From Curtobacterium sp. TC1 (GTDB lineage Bacteria; Actinomycetota; Actinomycetes; Actinomycetales; Microbacteriaceae): DNA of 64,000 bases. Under the pieces are notes generated by a model. The model saw nothing but the letters and a program-made list of their open reading frames with translations. It was not told the origin of the DNA and made no database searches. Shown piece by piece: positions 1-11,203 of the stretch (position 1 is the first letter of the stretch; each line of letters starts with the position of its first letter). The translations under genes were made by a program, and so were the position numbers. The stretch is taken from assembly GCF_019844075.1 (NCBI RefSeq), contig NZ_CP081964.1, positions 2,604,001-2,668,000 of the forward strand, read 5' to 3'.

Positions 1-34
1 GGGAGGCCCGTGGCAACGCGCCCACGGGCCTCCC
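1..34. terminator. Hairpin of the GGGAGGCCCGTGG family (left edge)
   Basis: A 13-bp perfect stem (1-13 with 22-34) closes an 8-nt loop. The right arm continues as cgtccg, so the missing left flank probably extends the stem outside the window. The core matches hairpins at 32771, 37798 and 62883. It lies about 150 bp beyond the 3' end of pdtaS and has no T-tract. Confidence 0.6.
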
Positions 35-50
35 GTCCGACAGCCGCACG

Positions 51-136
51 GGTTCCACAACACGCCGTGCGCTGGTCGTCGAGGTTCCACAACGCGCGCG
101 ATCGCGCGCCGAAGTGCGCAGATTTCGGAACCTCGG
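51..136. repeat. GGTTCCACAAC direct/inverted repeat element
   Basis: GGTTCCACAAC occurs at 51-61 and again at 83-93, 32 bp apart. GAGGTTCC (81-88) is answered by an inverted GGAACCTC (127-134), with a perfect 16-bp GC-rich palindrome (94-109) between them. The same arrangement, including GGTTCCASAACACGCCG, recurs at 32942-33030. No gene is seen here. Confidence 0.6.
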
Positions 137-183
137 CGCGGGCGCGAACCCGACGCGCGACTCCCGCGGGCGCGCCCCCGGGG

Positions 184-1683
184 CTAGGCGGTGGCGGTCA
201 GCCAGCGGAACGGGATGGTGATCGTCACCTCGGTGCCGCTGCCGGTCAGGGTGTGCCAGTCGATCGTGCCGCCGAGCTCGCCCTGGATGAGCGTGCGGAC
301 GATCTGGGTACCGAGGCCCGACCCGACCTTCCCCTCGGGCAGGCCCACGCCGTTGTCGCGGACCTCGATCTCCAGGTGGTCGTCGAAGCGGCGGGCGACG
401 ATCTCGACCTCGCCGTCGCGGCCGTCCAGCCCGTGCTCGACGGCGTTCGTGACCAGCTCGGTGAGCCCGAGCGCGAGCGGTGTGGCGGCCTCGGACGGCA
501 GCACGCCGAACTCGCCGGTCTTCTTCGGGTGCACGGTCGTGTTGTGCGACGCGGCGACCTCGGTGACGAGCTTGAGCACCGAGTCGAAGACGTCGTCGAA
601 GTCGACCGTCTGGCTCAGGCCGCTCGACAGCGTGTCGTGCACGACCGCGATGGCGGCCACGCGGCGCATGGCGTTCTGCAGCGAGGTCCGCGCCTCGTCG
701 GAGTGCGTGCGACGGGCCTGGATCCGCAACAGGGACGCCACCGTCTGCAGGTTGTTCTTGACGCGGTGGTGGATCTCGCGGATCGTCGCGTCCTTGGTGA
801 TGAGCTCGCGCTCCTGGTGCCGGAGCTCGGACACGTCGCGGCAGAGCACGATCGCACCGATGCGGTCGCCGTGGTCGCGGAGCGGGATGGACCGCAGCGA
901 CACCGTCACGCCCTTCGACTCGATGTCGGCCCGCCACGGAGCACGACCGGTGACGACGAGGGGCAGGGACTCGTCGACGTCGAGCTGCGCGCCGATGAGT
1001 TCGGTGGTGACCTCGGCGAGGGACTTCCGCTCCAGCTCACCCTCGAAGCCCATGCGGTTGAAGGCGCTCAGGCCGTTCGGGCTGGCGAAGGTGACGATGC
1101 CGGCGGTGTCGAGGCGCAGCAGACCGTCACTGGCCCGGGGAGCACCACGGCGCGGGCCGGCCGGTGCACCGAGGTCCGGGAAGTCACCCGTCGCGATCAT
1201 CCCGAACAGGTCGTTCGCGCTCGCGGTGAAGTTGAGTTCCTGGCGGCTCGGCGTCCGCATCTCGTCCTGGTTGGAGTGCCGGGTGACGACGGCGATCGGC
1301 CGCTCGGTGGTCTGCGCGCTCTTCGCGCTGAGGCGCCGCAGCACCGGGATCGCGCGGACCCGGGTGGGGGTGTCCTCGTACCAGTCGGGCTCGGCGGAGT
1401 CGACGACGCGGGACCCGGCGAAGCTCTCGGTCACCTGGCCGCGCCACTCCTCACGGATCTCCTGCCCGACGATGTCGCGGTAGAACAGCGTCGCCGCGGA
1501 ACTCGGACGGGCGTGCGCGACGGCGACGAACGAGCCGTCCTCGGCGGTCGGCACCCACAGGACCATGTCGGCGAAGGACAGGTCGGCGAGGAGCTGCCAG
1601 TCCCCCACGAGCAGGTGGAGCCACTCCACGTCGGCTTCGGAGGAACGGCCTTGCGCGAGGACGAGGTCACTGAGGGTCGACAC
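184..1683 (-). CDS. pdtaS: PdtaS-like sensor histidine kinase
   Basis: Predicted 499-aa soluble sensor kinase, almost the length of mycobacterial PdtaS (about 500 aa). The N-terminal third looks like a GAF domain, followed by a PAS domain (roughly residues 150-270). A HisKA_2-type dimerisation box, REIHHRVKNNLQT, lies near residue 300 and contains the probable phospho-accepting His. The HATPase region shows ELVTNAVEHG and DNGVGLP. No membrane segment is visible. In the known system it phosphorylates PdtaR, an ANTAR response regulator that acts on RNA; PdtaR is not in this window. The GTG start at 1683 is supported by a -10 box only 6 nt upstream, implying a leaderless mRNA. Confidence 0.88.
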   Translation of the reverse strand: MSTLSDLVLAQGRSSEADVEWLHLLVGDWQLLADLSFADMVLWVPTAEDGSFVAVAHARPSSAATLFYRDIVGQEIREEWRGQVTESFAGSRVVDSAEPDWYEDTPTRVRAIPVLRRLSAKSAQTTERPIAVVTRHSNQDEMRTPSRQELNFTASANDLFGMIATGDFPDLGAPAGPRRGAPRASDGLLRLDTAGIVTFASPNGLSAFNRMGFEGELERKSLAEVTTELIGAQLDVDESLPLVVTGRAPWRADIESKGVTVSLRSIPLRDHGDRIGAIVLCRDVSELRHQERELITKDATIREIHHRVKNNLQTVASLLRIQARRTHSDEARTSLQNAMRRVAAIAVVHDTLSSGLSQTVDFDDVFDSVLKLVTEVAASHNTTVHPKKTGEFGVLPSEAATPLALGLTELVTNAVEHGLDGRDGEVEIVARRFDDHLEIEVRDNGVGLPEGKVGSGLGTQIVRTLIQGELGGTIDWHTLTGSGTEVTITIPFRWLTATA

Positions 1684-1689
1684 CCCGCC

Positions 1690-1695
1690 AGTCTA
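1690..1695 (-). promoter_or_regulatory. -10 box of leaderless pdtaS
   Basis: TAGACT on the minus strand lies 6 nt before the GTG at 1683, which puts transcription start at or within a base of the start codon. No convincing -35 box is visible. Confidence 0.5.
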
Positions 1696-1770
1696 GGTGC
1701 GCCGACTTGTGGAGAAGGTCGCGCTCTCCACAGGCACAGAGGCTCGGTATTTCGCATGTTGCACGCCCCA

Positions 1771-1776
1771 TACGCT
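1771..1776 (+). promoter_or_regulatory. -10 box for the Rv3235-like gene
   Basis: TACGCT implies transcription start near 1783, downstream of the more upstream in-frame ATG (1697) and upstream of the GTG at 1802. It supports the shorter start. Confidence 0.35.
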
Positions 1777-1801
1777 CGCTCCAGCAACGGAAGGGGCAGG
1801 G

Positions 1802-2239
1802 GTGGCAGAGCAGGCACGCCGGATCGACCACACGACGACGGCGCACGCGCCGCCACTCACGATCGTCGGGCCGCCACCGGCCGAGGAGCCGGTGAGCAGC
1901 CCACCGGACCCCGCCGAGACCGCCCGAGCGCTGGGCTTGTGCGTCGCGGAGGTGTTGACCGGGTCGCGCGAGGTCGACAGCATCGCCCGGTGGATCACCG
2001 ACGACGTCCACCGTCACCTGCAGCAGCGCGCAGCGGTGGCCGCGCACGCGCGTTCGGTCCACCGTCGGTCGCGGGCGCGCCCCGTGCTGCGGGTGGGCAG
2101 CGTGCTCGTCTGCCGACCGGCCGACGGGGTCGCCGAGGCCACCGTCGTCGTGCACACGCGCAGTCACGCGCGCGCGGTGGCGATGCGGTTGGAGACGCGG
2201 CACGGCAAGTGGCGGGCGACCGCGATCGGCGTCCTGTAG
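1802..2239 (+). CDS. Rv3235-like conserved protein
   Basis: A 145-aa protein resembling the actinobacterial Rv3235 family of unknown function. Residues 1-45 are Pro/Ala-rich and probably disordered; the rest is a compact basic domain (ARALGLCVAEVLTGSREVDS, then a C-terminal strand-rich part ending KWRATAIGVL). No membrane segment or catalytic motif is seen. I chose GTG 1802 because GGAAGGGG lies just upstream and a -10 box at 1771 excludes the ATG at 1697. It converges on secA, and the two share the hairpin at 2251-2296. In M. tuberculosis the homologue also sits close to secA1, which supports the assignment but not a function. Confidence 0.7.
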   Translation: MAEQARRIDHTTTAHAPPLTIVGPPPAEEPVSSPPDPAETARALGLCVAEVLTGSREVDSIARWITDDVHRHLQQRAAVAAHARSVHRRSRARPVLRVGSVLVCRPADGVAEATVVVHTRSHARAVAMRLETRHGKWRATAIGVL

Positions 2240-2250
2240 CGGGACCGGAA

Positions 2251-2296
2251 ACGGACGGGAGGCACGGTGCCAGCTGGCACCGTGCCTCCTGTCCGT
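2251..2296. terminator. 46-nt palindrome between convergent genes
   Basis: The two 23-nt arms (2251-2273 and 2274-2296) are complementary except for one G.T pair, with no spare loop bases. It begins ACGGACGGGAGGC like the palindrome at 37798. Placed between the ends of the Rv3235-like gene and secA, it should terminate both. No T-tract follows. Confidence 0.8.
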
Positions 2297-2308
2297 CTCG
2301 CGCGGACG

Positions 2309-5095
<2,787 letters not shown>

Positions 5096-5148
5096 GTGAG
5101 CTCCTTACGGGGTCGTCGTGCGCGACCTGCGCGCCCGATCGACCAGTC

Positions 5149-5157
5149 ATGCTAGCA
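5149..5157 (-). promoter_or_regulatory. Extended -10 promoter element of secA
   Basis: TGCTAGCAT on the minus strand fits an extended -10 (TGn-TAnnnT) and predicts a leader of about 45 nt ending in AAGGAG before the secA GTG. The -35 region is not recognisable. Confidence 0.45.
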
Positions 5158-5202
5158 ACCCACCGGTGCCGTGCGCTGTGAGGGACGTCGGTGTGGGAAC
5201 AG

Positions 5203-5238
5203 CGGTGTGCGCGGCCCGCGAACGGGCCGCGCACACCG
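5203..5238 (-). terminator. hpf terminator hairpin
   Basis: A perfect 16-bp stem (5203-5218 with 5223-5238) carries the loop CGAA. It begins about 28 nt past the hpf stop codon and precedes the secA promoter, so it separates hpf from secA. Confidence 0.75.
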
Positions 5239-5265
5239 GGTCGGACGAGGTCCGCGGCGATCGCG

Positions 5266-5967
5266 TCAGGCGAGCGCGGCGGCCGGCTCGGCGTCCGCCG
5301 ACGCCGTGGCGCCGGTCTGGTCGTCGATGCCGATCACGCCGTAGTCCCAGCCCTTGCGCCGGTAGACGACGCTCGGGCGGTGGGTCTCGGCGTCGACGAA
5401 CAGGTAGAAGTCGTGCCCGACGAGCTCCATGAAGTACAGGGCGTCGTCGACCGTCATCGGGGCGGCCTCGAACACCTTGTGCCGGATGACCACGGGGCTG
5501 TAGACCTCGGTGTCGTCCTCCTCCGTCGTCTGCTCGTCGACGACGGGGACCGCGCCGGTGGCGACGTCCTCGATGAGTCGGCCGTCGGCGGGGACCACCC
5601 CCATGCCGTCGAAGGCGGTGCCGGCGGCCTCGGCCACCGACGTCGGGCGGTGACGACCGCGGTGCACCTTGCGCCGGTCGCGGGCACGGCGCAGGCGTTC
5701 CATGATGCGGGCGAAGGCGAGGTCGAAGGCGGCGTACTTGTCGGACGCCGCGGACTCCGCCCGTACGAGGGGCCCGGGACCGATGAGCGTGAGCTCGATG
5801 CGGTCCTCGCCCTGGCTGCCGCCGGACTTCTCGTGGTGGCGGCTGATGCGCACCTCGAAGGCGAGCGCACGGTCAGCGAGCACGTCGATCTTCTCGGACT
5901 TCTGTTCGACGTAGGTGCGGAATCGGTCGGTGACCCCGACGTTCCGGCCTGTGATCGTCACGTCCAT
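5266..5967 (-). CDS. hpf: Long-form ribosome hibernation promoting factor
   Basis: A 233-aa long HPF/RaiA protein that binds the 30S decoding region and pairs ribosomes into inactive 100S dimers. The N-terminal S30AE domain starts MDVTITGRNVGVTDRFRTYV; an Ala/Glu-rich linker leads to a C-terminal dimerisation domain (about residues 175-225) with DDALYFMELVGHDFYLFVD. A GGGAG ribosome-binding site precedes the ATG. It appears to be its own unit, with a strong hairpin after it. Its position between secA and comF is conserved among actinobacteria. Confidence 0.93.
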   Translation of the reverse strand: MDVTITGRNVGVTDRFRTYVEQKSEKIDVLADRALAFEVRISRHHEKSGGSQGEDRIELTLIGPGPLVRAESAASDKYAAFDLAFARIMERLRRARDRRKVHRGRHRPTSVAEAAGTAFDGMGVVPADGRLIEDVATGAVPVVDEQTTEEDDTEVYSPVVIRHKVFEAAPMTVDDALYFMELVGHDFYLFVDAETHRPSVVYRRKGWDYGVIGIDDQTGATASADAEPAAALA

Positions 5968-6127
5968 GTCGCGGCTCCCATCGAGCTTCGGCGCGTCGCC
6001 TCCATCCGGCGAACCCGAACGCCTTGTCGTGAGGCTAGACCCGCGGCTGGTCCGGCGTCACGGTGCGGTGGCGAGTCCGCCGGACACTCACCGGACGCAC
6101 AGTGGTCACCCGGTGTTCACCGAGGCG

Positions 6128-6856
6128 TCAGTCCTCGACGCTCGCGACGGCGACGCACCGGACGACCCGACCCCCCGCGGCTCGCACCGCGCGGACGCCC
6201 TCGGCCATCGTGACGCCGGTCGTCACGACGTCGTCCACCAGCACGACGTCCCGCCCCTCGACCCCGTGGGCCCGCAGCGTGCCGACGGTCGCCGCGACCC
6301 GCTCGATCGCCGTCCGTTCCTTCTGGCCCGGGCCACCGTCCGCAGGTCCGCCCCGTCCCCGCACCCGCCGGAGTCGCCCGGTGCCGCGGACGCCGCCGCG
6401 GGCGAGCAGCAGCACCACGGGGTCGAACCCGCGCCGCCGTGCCCCGGCCCGCGACGGCGGCACCCGCAGCACCACCGTGCCGGCAGGGGCCTCGGCGAGC
6501 GCCGCGCGGACGAGCGTGCCGAACCGACCGCCGAGTGGACGTGCCACGTCGACCCGGCTCCGGAGCTTCAGCTCGAGGAGCAGCGTGCGGACGAGCCCCT
6601 CGTACTCGAACGCGGCGTCGAGCCGGACCCCCGCGACGAGGCGCACCCGTCGCGGGCGTGCGGCCAGGACGGCACGGCAGGCCCGGCAGAGCGCACGGTC
6701 CGGGCGTCCGCAGCCCAGGCACTCCACGGGCAGGAACAGGCCGAGCACCGCGAGCGCCGCGTCACGCCACGGCGTGAGCCGGTCCGCGGCGGGCGGGTCC
6801 GCGGCGGGCGGATCCGCGGCGGGCGGATCCGCGGCGGGCTGGTCCTCGGTGCGCAT
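6128..6856 (-). CDS. comF: ComF-family phosphoribosyltransferase-like protein
   Basis: A 242-aa ComF/GntX-type protein. The N-terminal CLGCGRPDRALCRACR is a zinc-finger-like four-Cys motif, and the C-terminal half has the PRPP-binding loop VVLVDDVVTTGVT of type I phosphoribosyltransferases. ComF proteins are linked to DNA uptake; the true substrate is unknown. The longer frame up to 7072 runs into lpqB, so I use ATG 6856. That ATG lacks a Shine-Dalgarno sequence but has CACACT 6 nt upstream, which could be a leaderless -10. Residues after the start contain a (PPAAD)n run encoded by a 15-bp tandem repeat. Confidence 0.85.
   Translation of the reverse strand: MRTEDQPAADPPAADPPAADPPAADRLTPWRDAALAVLGLFLPVECLGCGRPDRALCRACRAVLAARPRRVRLVAGVRLDAAFEYEGLVRTLLLELKLRSRVDVARPLGGRFGTLVRAALAEAPAGTVVLRVPPSRAGARRRGFDPVVLLLARGGVRGTGRLRRVRGRGGPADGGPGQKERTAIERVAATVGTLRAHGVEGRDVVLVDDVVTTGVTMAEGVRAVRAAGGRVVRCVAVASVED
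6782..6841 (-). repeat. 15-bp tandem repeat inside comF
   Basis: Four consecutive 15-bp units of RTCCGCGGCGGGCKG encode PPAAD repeats at the N-terminus of ComF. Because the unit is a multiple of three, copy-number changes would keep the frame. Confidence 0.85.
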
Positions 6857-6956
6857 GCGACGAGTGTGATGGCGACCGGACGGCGGGCGCGGGCCGGCGG
6901 TGCGGACGGTGGACGGGCCTCCCGGCCGGGGTGGGTGTGGAGGGGAGACCGCGTCG

Positions 6957-8651
6957 TCAGCGCTGGACGCCGAGCACGTCGGCGGTGACGCCGGTCGTGT
7001 CCCAGCCGCCGCCGGTGGACTGCAGCACCGACCCGCTCGACATCCGGAGGAGCAGTGCACCGCCGCTCCCACCGCTGATCGACGTCGCGCGGCCGTCCGG
7101 CTTCGGCAGGGTGCTCGACTGTCCGCCGATGGTGGTCCGCACCACGTTCGGCCCGGCCGTGGTCTGCCCGACCGAGGCCACGTCGGTGTCGTTCACCCAC
7201 GTCGCCCCCACCGCGTCGCCGGTGGCCGCCTGCACGCGGACGGCTGCACCGAACGACGTCGGGGACCGGTCGGACCCGCGGATGACCGCCATGACGTACA
7301 GGCCGGGGCCGTCGGCGGTCTGGATCAGGGCGAGTGCCCGGGTGGAGTCGCGGGACACCTGGAACGACACGAGCTCGCCGCGCGGCAACGACGTCGCGAC
7401 CTGGTGCGGGTCGCCGCCGAGGCCGTACGCGGTGATCCGGCGGGTGTTCGACGACTGGCCGACCCAGACGAACCCGAGGTCGTCGATCGAGGGGGCGACC
7501 AGGTCCTCGCGCGCGTCGACGCGCAGGTGGTCGTCGCCGCGCACGACGACGACGCCGTCACGGTTGCCGACGGCGGCCGTGGTGCCGGAGGCGGACAACG
7601 CGATCGACGTCGGGTCGAGGTCGGCCACGGTGTCGCCGACGCCGCCGCCGAGCTTCGCGACCTTGCCGGTGCCCGTGGCCGCGTAGCCGACGACGCCGTC
7701 CTCGTCGACGAGGGGCCGGGGGTCGACGTCCGGGTTCTGCTGCGCGTTCGCCCCGCTCGAGTCGGGGACGGACAGGCTCGCGCCCTCGATGGTCATCGAC
7801 ACCGACGAGATCGTGGCGACGGAGGCGAGCGACTTGCTCAGCTGCTCGCGCATCCGGACGCGGTCGACGGTACTGGCGCCCAGGGCATCGCTGGACAGGT
7901 CGACGAGCGCGGTGCCGCTGTCGATCGTGACGGCGTTCAGGGAGAGCTGGGTGCCCTCCGGGAACGACGAGACCACGGCGCCCTTCAGCCAGTCGGCGGG
8001 GCCGGCGAGCAGCGCGCTGGCGATGCGGGTGCTCGTGGAGGAACGGGCGAGGAACCAGCGCTCGTCGGGCACGAGGAACCGGAACGTCGGGTCGTAGAAG
8101 TACAGGGCGTGCTGCTGGAAGACCGAGTCGAAGCTGACCGGGGACAGGATGATGCCGTCCGGCGCGTAGGCGATGCGCCACTCGCCGTCCTCGCGGGTGA
8201 ACTGGAACGTCAGCGTGGACGAGGTCGGGCGGACCGCCTGCGTGTACTCCCCCTCGGAGTCGACGGTGGCGCTCGCGGTGAGCGTGTACGTCAGCTCGCG
8301 GTCGTCGGCGCGTTCGACGGTGCCGCTGCCGTCGCGGATCGTGACGCCCTGACGCGGGTTCCACTGCTGCGAGAAGTCCGAGGCCAGGAACTGCCGGGCG
8401 ATCGCGTAGTTGTCCTGCGCGCCGGTCGCCGCCGCGATGAACCCGCGCAGGATCGCCGTCTGGTCGGAGCCGGTGATCGGCTTGTCCGGCCGGAAGTCGA
8501 CGCCGGAGAGCGACTCGTCCTTGATCGTCTGCCCGGTGCGGACGGCGCCGTCGACGGGGATGGCGGCGCAGGCGGTGAGCGCCAGCACGCCGACGGCGGC
8601 CAGTGCCGCGGCGACGACGTGCCGGAGGCGGGGACGGAGACGGGGGCGCAT
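6957..8651 (-). CDS. lpqB: Lipoprotein LpqB, partner of MtrAB
   Basis: A 564-aa lipoprotein: signal peptide with lipobox LALTACAA (lipidated Cys28), a GerMN-like region in the middle and a beta-propeller-like C-terminus. In mycobacteria LpqB binds the extracellular part of MtrB and modulates MtrA signalling. The ATG at 8651 overlaps the mtrB stop codon as ATGA, so translation is coupled. Length is close to the mycobacterial protein (about 580 aa). Longer in-frame starts lie inside mtrB and are rejected. Confidence 0.93.
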   Translation of the reverse strand: MRPRLRPRLRHVVAAALAAVGVLALTACAAIPVDGAVRTGQTIKDESLSGVDFRPDKPITGSDQTAILRGFIAAATGAQDNYAIARQFLASDFSQQWNPRQGVTIRDGSGTVERADDRELTYTLTASATVDSEGEYTQAVRPTSSTLTFQFTREDGEWRIAYAPDGIILSPVSFDSVFQQHALYFYDPTFRFLVPDERWFLARSSTSTRIASALLAGPADWLKGAVVSSFPEGTQLSLNAVTIDSGTALVDLSSDALGASTVDRVRMREQLSKSLASVATISSVSMTIEGASLSVPDSSGANAQQNPDVDPRPLVDEDGVVGYAATGTGKVAKLGGGVGDTVADLDPTSIALSASGTTAAVGNRDGVVVVRGDDHLRVDAREDLVAPSIDDLGFVWVGQSSNTRRITAYGLGGDPHQVATSLPRGELVSFQVSRDSTRALALIQTADGPGLYVMAVIRGSDRSPTSFGAAVRVQAATGDAVGATWVNDTDVASVGQTTAGPNVVRTTIGGQSSTLPKPDGRATSISGGSGGALLLRMSSGSVLQSTGGGWDTTGVTADVLGVQR

Positions 8652-10372
8652 CAGGACTCCTCTCGCACGGCGCGGGGGCCGTCGTACGACTCGTCGAGCT
8701 CGGGCAGCGGGATCGCCGACGTCGCGGCGGTGCCCTGTTCGTTGCGGGGCAGGGTGAGCACGAACGTCGACCCGTGGCCGGGGCGGGACCACACGTCGAT
8801 CCGACCACCGTGCAGCTTCGCGTCGCCCAGGCTGATCGCGAGCCCGAGACCGGTGCCGCCGATGGTGCGCTTGCGGCTCGGGTCGGCCCGCCAGAACCGG
8901 TCGAACACCCGGGCGGCGTCCTCCGGCGGCATGCCGACGCCCTGGTCGCGCACGGCGATGGCGACCGTGCGGGCGTCGCTGTCGACGACGACCTGGACGG
9001 GCTTGGCGTCACCGTGCTCGATCGCGTTGCCGACCAGGTTGCGCAGGATGCGGCGGACCCGCTTGGCGTCGAGTCGCATCGTGGTGTGGCCGCCCGGGGT
9101 GGCGAGCTGCAGGTCGATGCCGGCCCGTTCGGCGAGGGGGCGGAACTCCTCGACGATGTCCGCGGCGAGCGCCGCGGGCACCGACGGCTCGGTGTCGAGC
9201 TGGACGGCCTGGGCGTCGTAGCGGGAGATCTCGAGCAGGTCGGCGAGCAGCAACTCGAACCGTTCCACCTGCGCGTGCAGGAGTTCGGCCGAGCGACCGA
9301 CCGACGGCTCGAACGCGTGCCGCGAGTCGAAGAGCATGTCGCCGGCGAGCCGGATCGTGGTGAGCGGGGTGCGCAGCTCGTGGGACACGTCGGACACGAA
9401 GCGCTGCTGCACGCGGGAGAGCTCGGCGAGCTGTGTGATCTGTCGGCTGACCGCCTCAGCCATGCCGTTGAAGCTGCGCGCGAGGGTCGCCAGGTCGTCC
9501 TGGCCGCGCACCGGGATGCGTTCGTCCAGACGGCCGGCGGCGATCTTGCGGCTCGTCTCCGCTGCCTCGCGGATCGGGACCACGACCAGCCGGACGACGA
9601 GCGAGGTCACCAGGGCGATGAGCACCATGAGCGCGACGCCGCCGATCGAGAGCGTCTGCGACACGAAGTCCAGGGTCTGCTGCGCGTCGGACAGGTCGTA
9701 GACCAGGTACAGCTCGTACTGGCCGGCGCTCGGGATCTGCAGCGTGGAGCCGACGGCCAGCCCGGGGACGCGGCGGCCGTCGTCGTCGAGCTGCACGGGC
9801 TGCAGACTGAGCTTGCCGGTGTTCGCGCCGACCTCCTTGCGCAGGGCGTCGGTGATCACGGCGTCCGGGAAGTCCTGGCTCGCGATGGTCTGCAGCGTCT
9901 GCGGCGTGGACTGGTCCGGGCTCCGCTCGATCGCGATGCTCGTGCCGCCGGGGCTGGTCGTGTTCGACAGGATCGCCTGCTGCGCCTCGTTCTGCAGCGT
10001 CTCGAGCTCGGACTGGTTGTTGTCCTCGGCAGCGGTGGCGGCGTCGAAGATCCCCTGCGCGACGATGGTCGCCCGGGCCGACTCCGACTCGATCTGGTCG
10101 CGGCGCTGCGAGTAGACGTTCGTCGAGATGCTCACCATGACGGCGGTGCCGATGATCCCGACGGCCAGTCCGGTCGTCATCACGGTGATGGCGACCGAGC
10201 GGAACATCAGGGACCGTCGCCACACGTACGCGACGGGCCGCCAGCCACGACGGACCCAGCGCCGCATCCGTCGCCGACCGCGGCCGACCACGCCGATCGA
10301 CACGGTGGCCGCGCCGGGGGCGGCACCGGATGCCGTGCCGGGACCGGTGCCGGCGGGCGGGGCGGGCGGCAC
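8651..10372 (-). CDS. mtrB: Sensor histidine kinase MtrB
   Basis: A 573-aa membrane sensor kinase. After a Pro/Gly-rich start there is a membrane segment (SVAITVMTTGLAVGIIGTAV), an extracytoplasmic domain, a second membrane segment, then HAMP, HisKA with SDVSHELRTPLTT (phospho-His) and HATPase with NAIEHG, DQGVGMPP and GGTGLGLAIS. The GTG at 10372 has GGAGGAG ten nt upstream and lies 5 nt after the mtrA stop; the ORF extends further upstream but only through mtrA. MtrB with MtrA controls cell-wall hydrolases and division in actinobacteria. Confidence 0.95.
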   Translation of the reverse strand: MPPAPPAGTGPGTASGAAPGAATVSIGVVGRGRRRMRRWVRRGWRPVAYVWRRSLMFRSVAITVMTTGLAVGIIGTAVMVSISTNVYSQRRDQIESESARATIVAQGIFDAATAAEDNNQSELETLQNEAQQAILSNTTSPGGTSIAIERSPDQSTPQTLQTIASQDFPDAVITDALRKEVGANTGKLSLQPVQLDDDGRRVPGLAVGSTLQIPSAGQYELYLVYDLSDAQQTLDFVSQTLSIGGVALMVLIALVTSLVVRLVVVPIREAAETSRKIAAGRLDERIPVRGQDDLATLARSFNGMAEAVSRQITQLAELSRVQQRFVSDVSHELRTPLTTIRLAGDMLFDSRHAFEPSVGRSAELLHAQVERFELLLADLLEISRYDAQAVQLDTEPSVPAALAADIVEEFRPLAERAGIDLQLATPGGHTTMRLDAKRVRRILRNLVGNAIEHGDAKPVQVVVDSDARTVAIAVRDQGVGMPPEDAARVFDRFWRADPSRKRTIGGTGLGLAISLGDAKLHGGRIDVWSRPGHGSTFVLTLPRNEQGTAATSAIPLPELDESYDGPRAVREES

Positions 10373-10377
10373 GGTGG

Positions 10378-11052
10378 TCAGGCTCCTCCGGCGCGGTACC
10401 CGACGCCGCGGACCGTGGTGACGGTCTTCGGGTTGTCGGGGTCGTGCTCGATCTTCGCGCGCAGGCGCTGCACGTGCACGTTCACCAGGCGGGTGTCGGC
10501 CTTGTAGTGGTAGCCCCAGACCTGCTCGAGGAGCATCTCGCGGGTGAAGACCTGGTTCGGCTTCTCGGCGAGCGCGCGGAGCAGGTCGAACTCGAGCGGG
10601 GTGAGCGCGATGACCGTGTCGCCGCGGCGCACCTCGTGCCCGGCGACGTCGACGGTCACGTCGCCGACGTGCAGCACCGTGGCGTCGGTGGCGCTCGGTC
10701 GGAGCCGGGTGCGGATGCGGGCGACGAGCTCCTTGGGGTTGAACGGCTTGACGACGTAGTCGTCGGCACCGTTCTCGAGGCCGAGGACGACGTCGGCGGT
10801 GTCGCTCTTGGCGGTGAGCATGATGATCGGCGTGCCGCTCTCGGCGCGGATGCGCTTGCAGACCTCGATGCCGTCGATGCCCGGGAGCATCACGTCGAGC
10901 AGGACGAGGTCGGGCTTCGTGCTGTGGAACGCGTCGACGGCGTCGTTGCCGTCGGCGCTGAACTCGGGTTCGTAGCCCTCCGAGCGGAGGACGATGCCGA
11001 TCATCTCGGCGAGGGCCTGGTCGTCGTCGACGACGAGGATGCGCGGTGTCAT
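10378..11052 (-). CDS. mtrA: Response regulator MtrA
   Basis: A 224-aa OmpR/PhoB-type regulator. The receiver has VVDDD near the N-terminus, phospho-acceptor Asp53 in LVLLDVMLPG and the conserved Lys in VVKPFNP. The C-terminal winged helix contains LTPLEFDLLRAL and ends TTVRGVGYRAGGA. MtrA is essential in mycobacteria and regulates cell-division and cell-wall genes. It is the first gene of mtrA-mtrB-lpqB; the leader contains CGGAG before the ATG. Confidence 0.97.
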   Translation of the reverse strand: MTPRILVVDDDQALAEMIGIVLRSEGYEPEFSADGNDAVDAFHSTKPDLVLLDVMLPGIDGIEVCKRIRAESGTPIIMLTAKSDTADVVLGLENGADDYVVKPFNPKELVARIRTRLRPSATDATVLHVGDVTVDVAGHEVRRGDTVIALTPLEFDLLRALAEKPNQVFTREMLLEQVWGYHYKADTRLVNVHVQRLRAKIEHDPDNPKTVTTVRGVGYRAGGA

Positions 11053-11203
11053 GTGATGTGGACTCCGTGTGGCGTGCGGGTGGTGCCGGGTCGGCACGTG
11101 TCCCCACACGATAGCCGAGGCCCCGTCACGCGGCGTTTTCCGCCAGGATGGACGTGGACCGCGCGTCGCAGCGCGGACCGACACGACGAAGGGGGCCGAG
11201 GTC

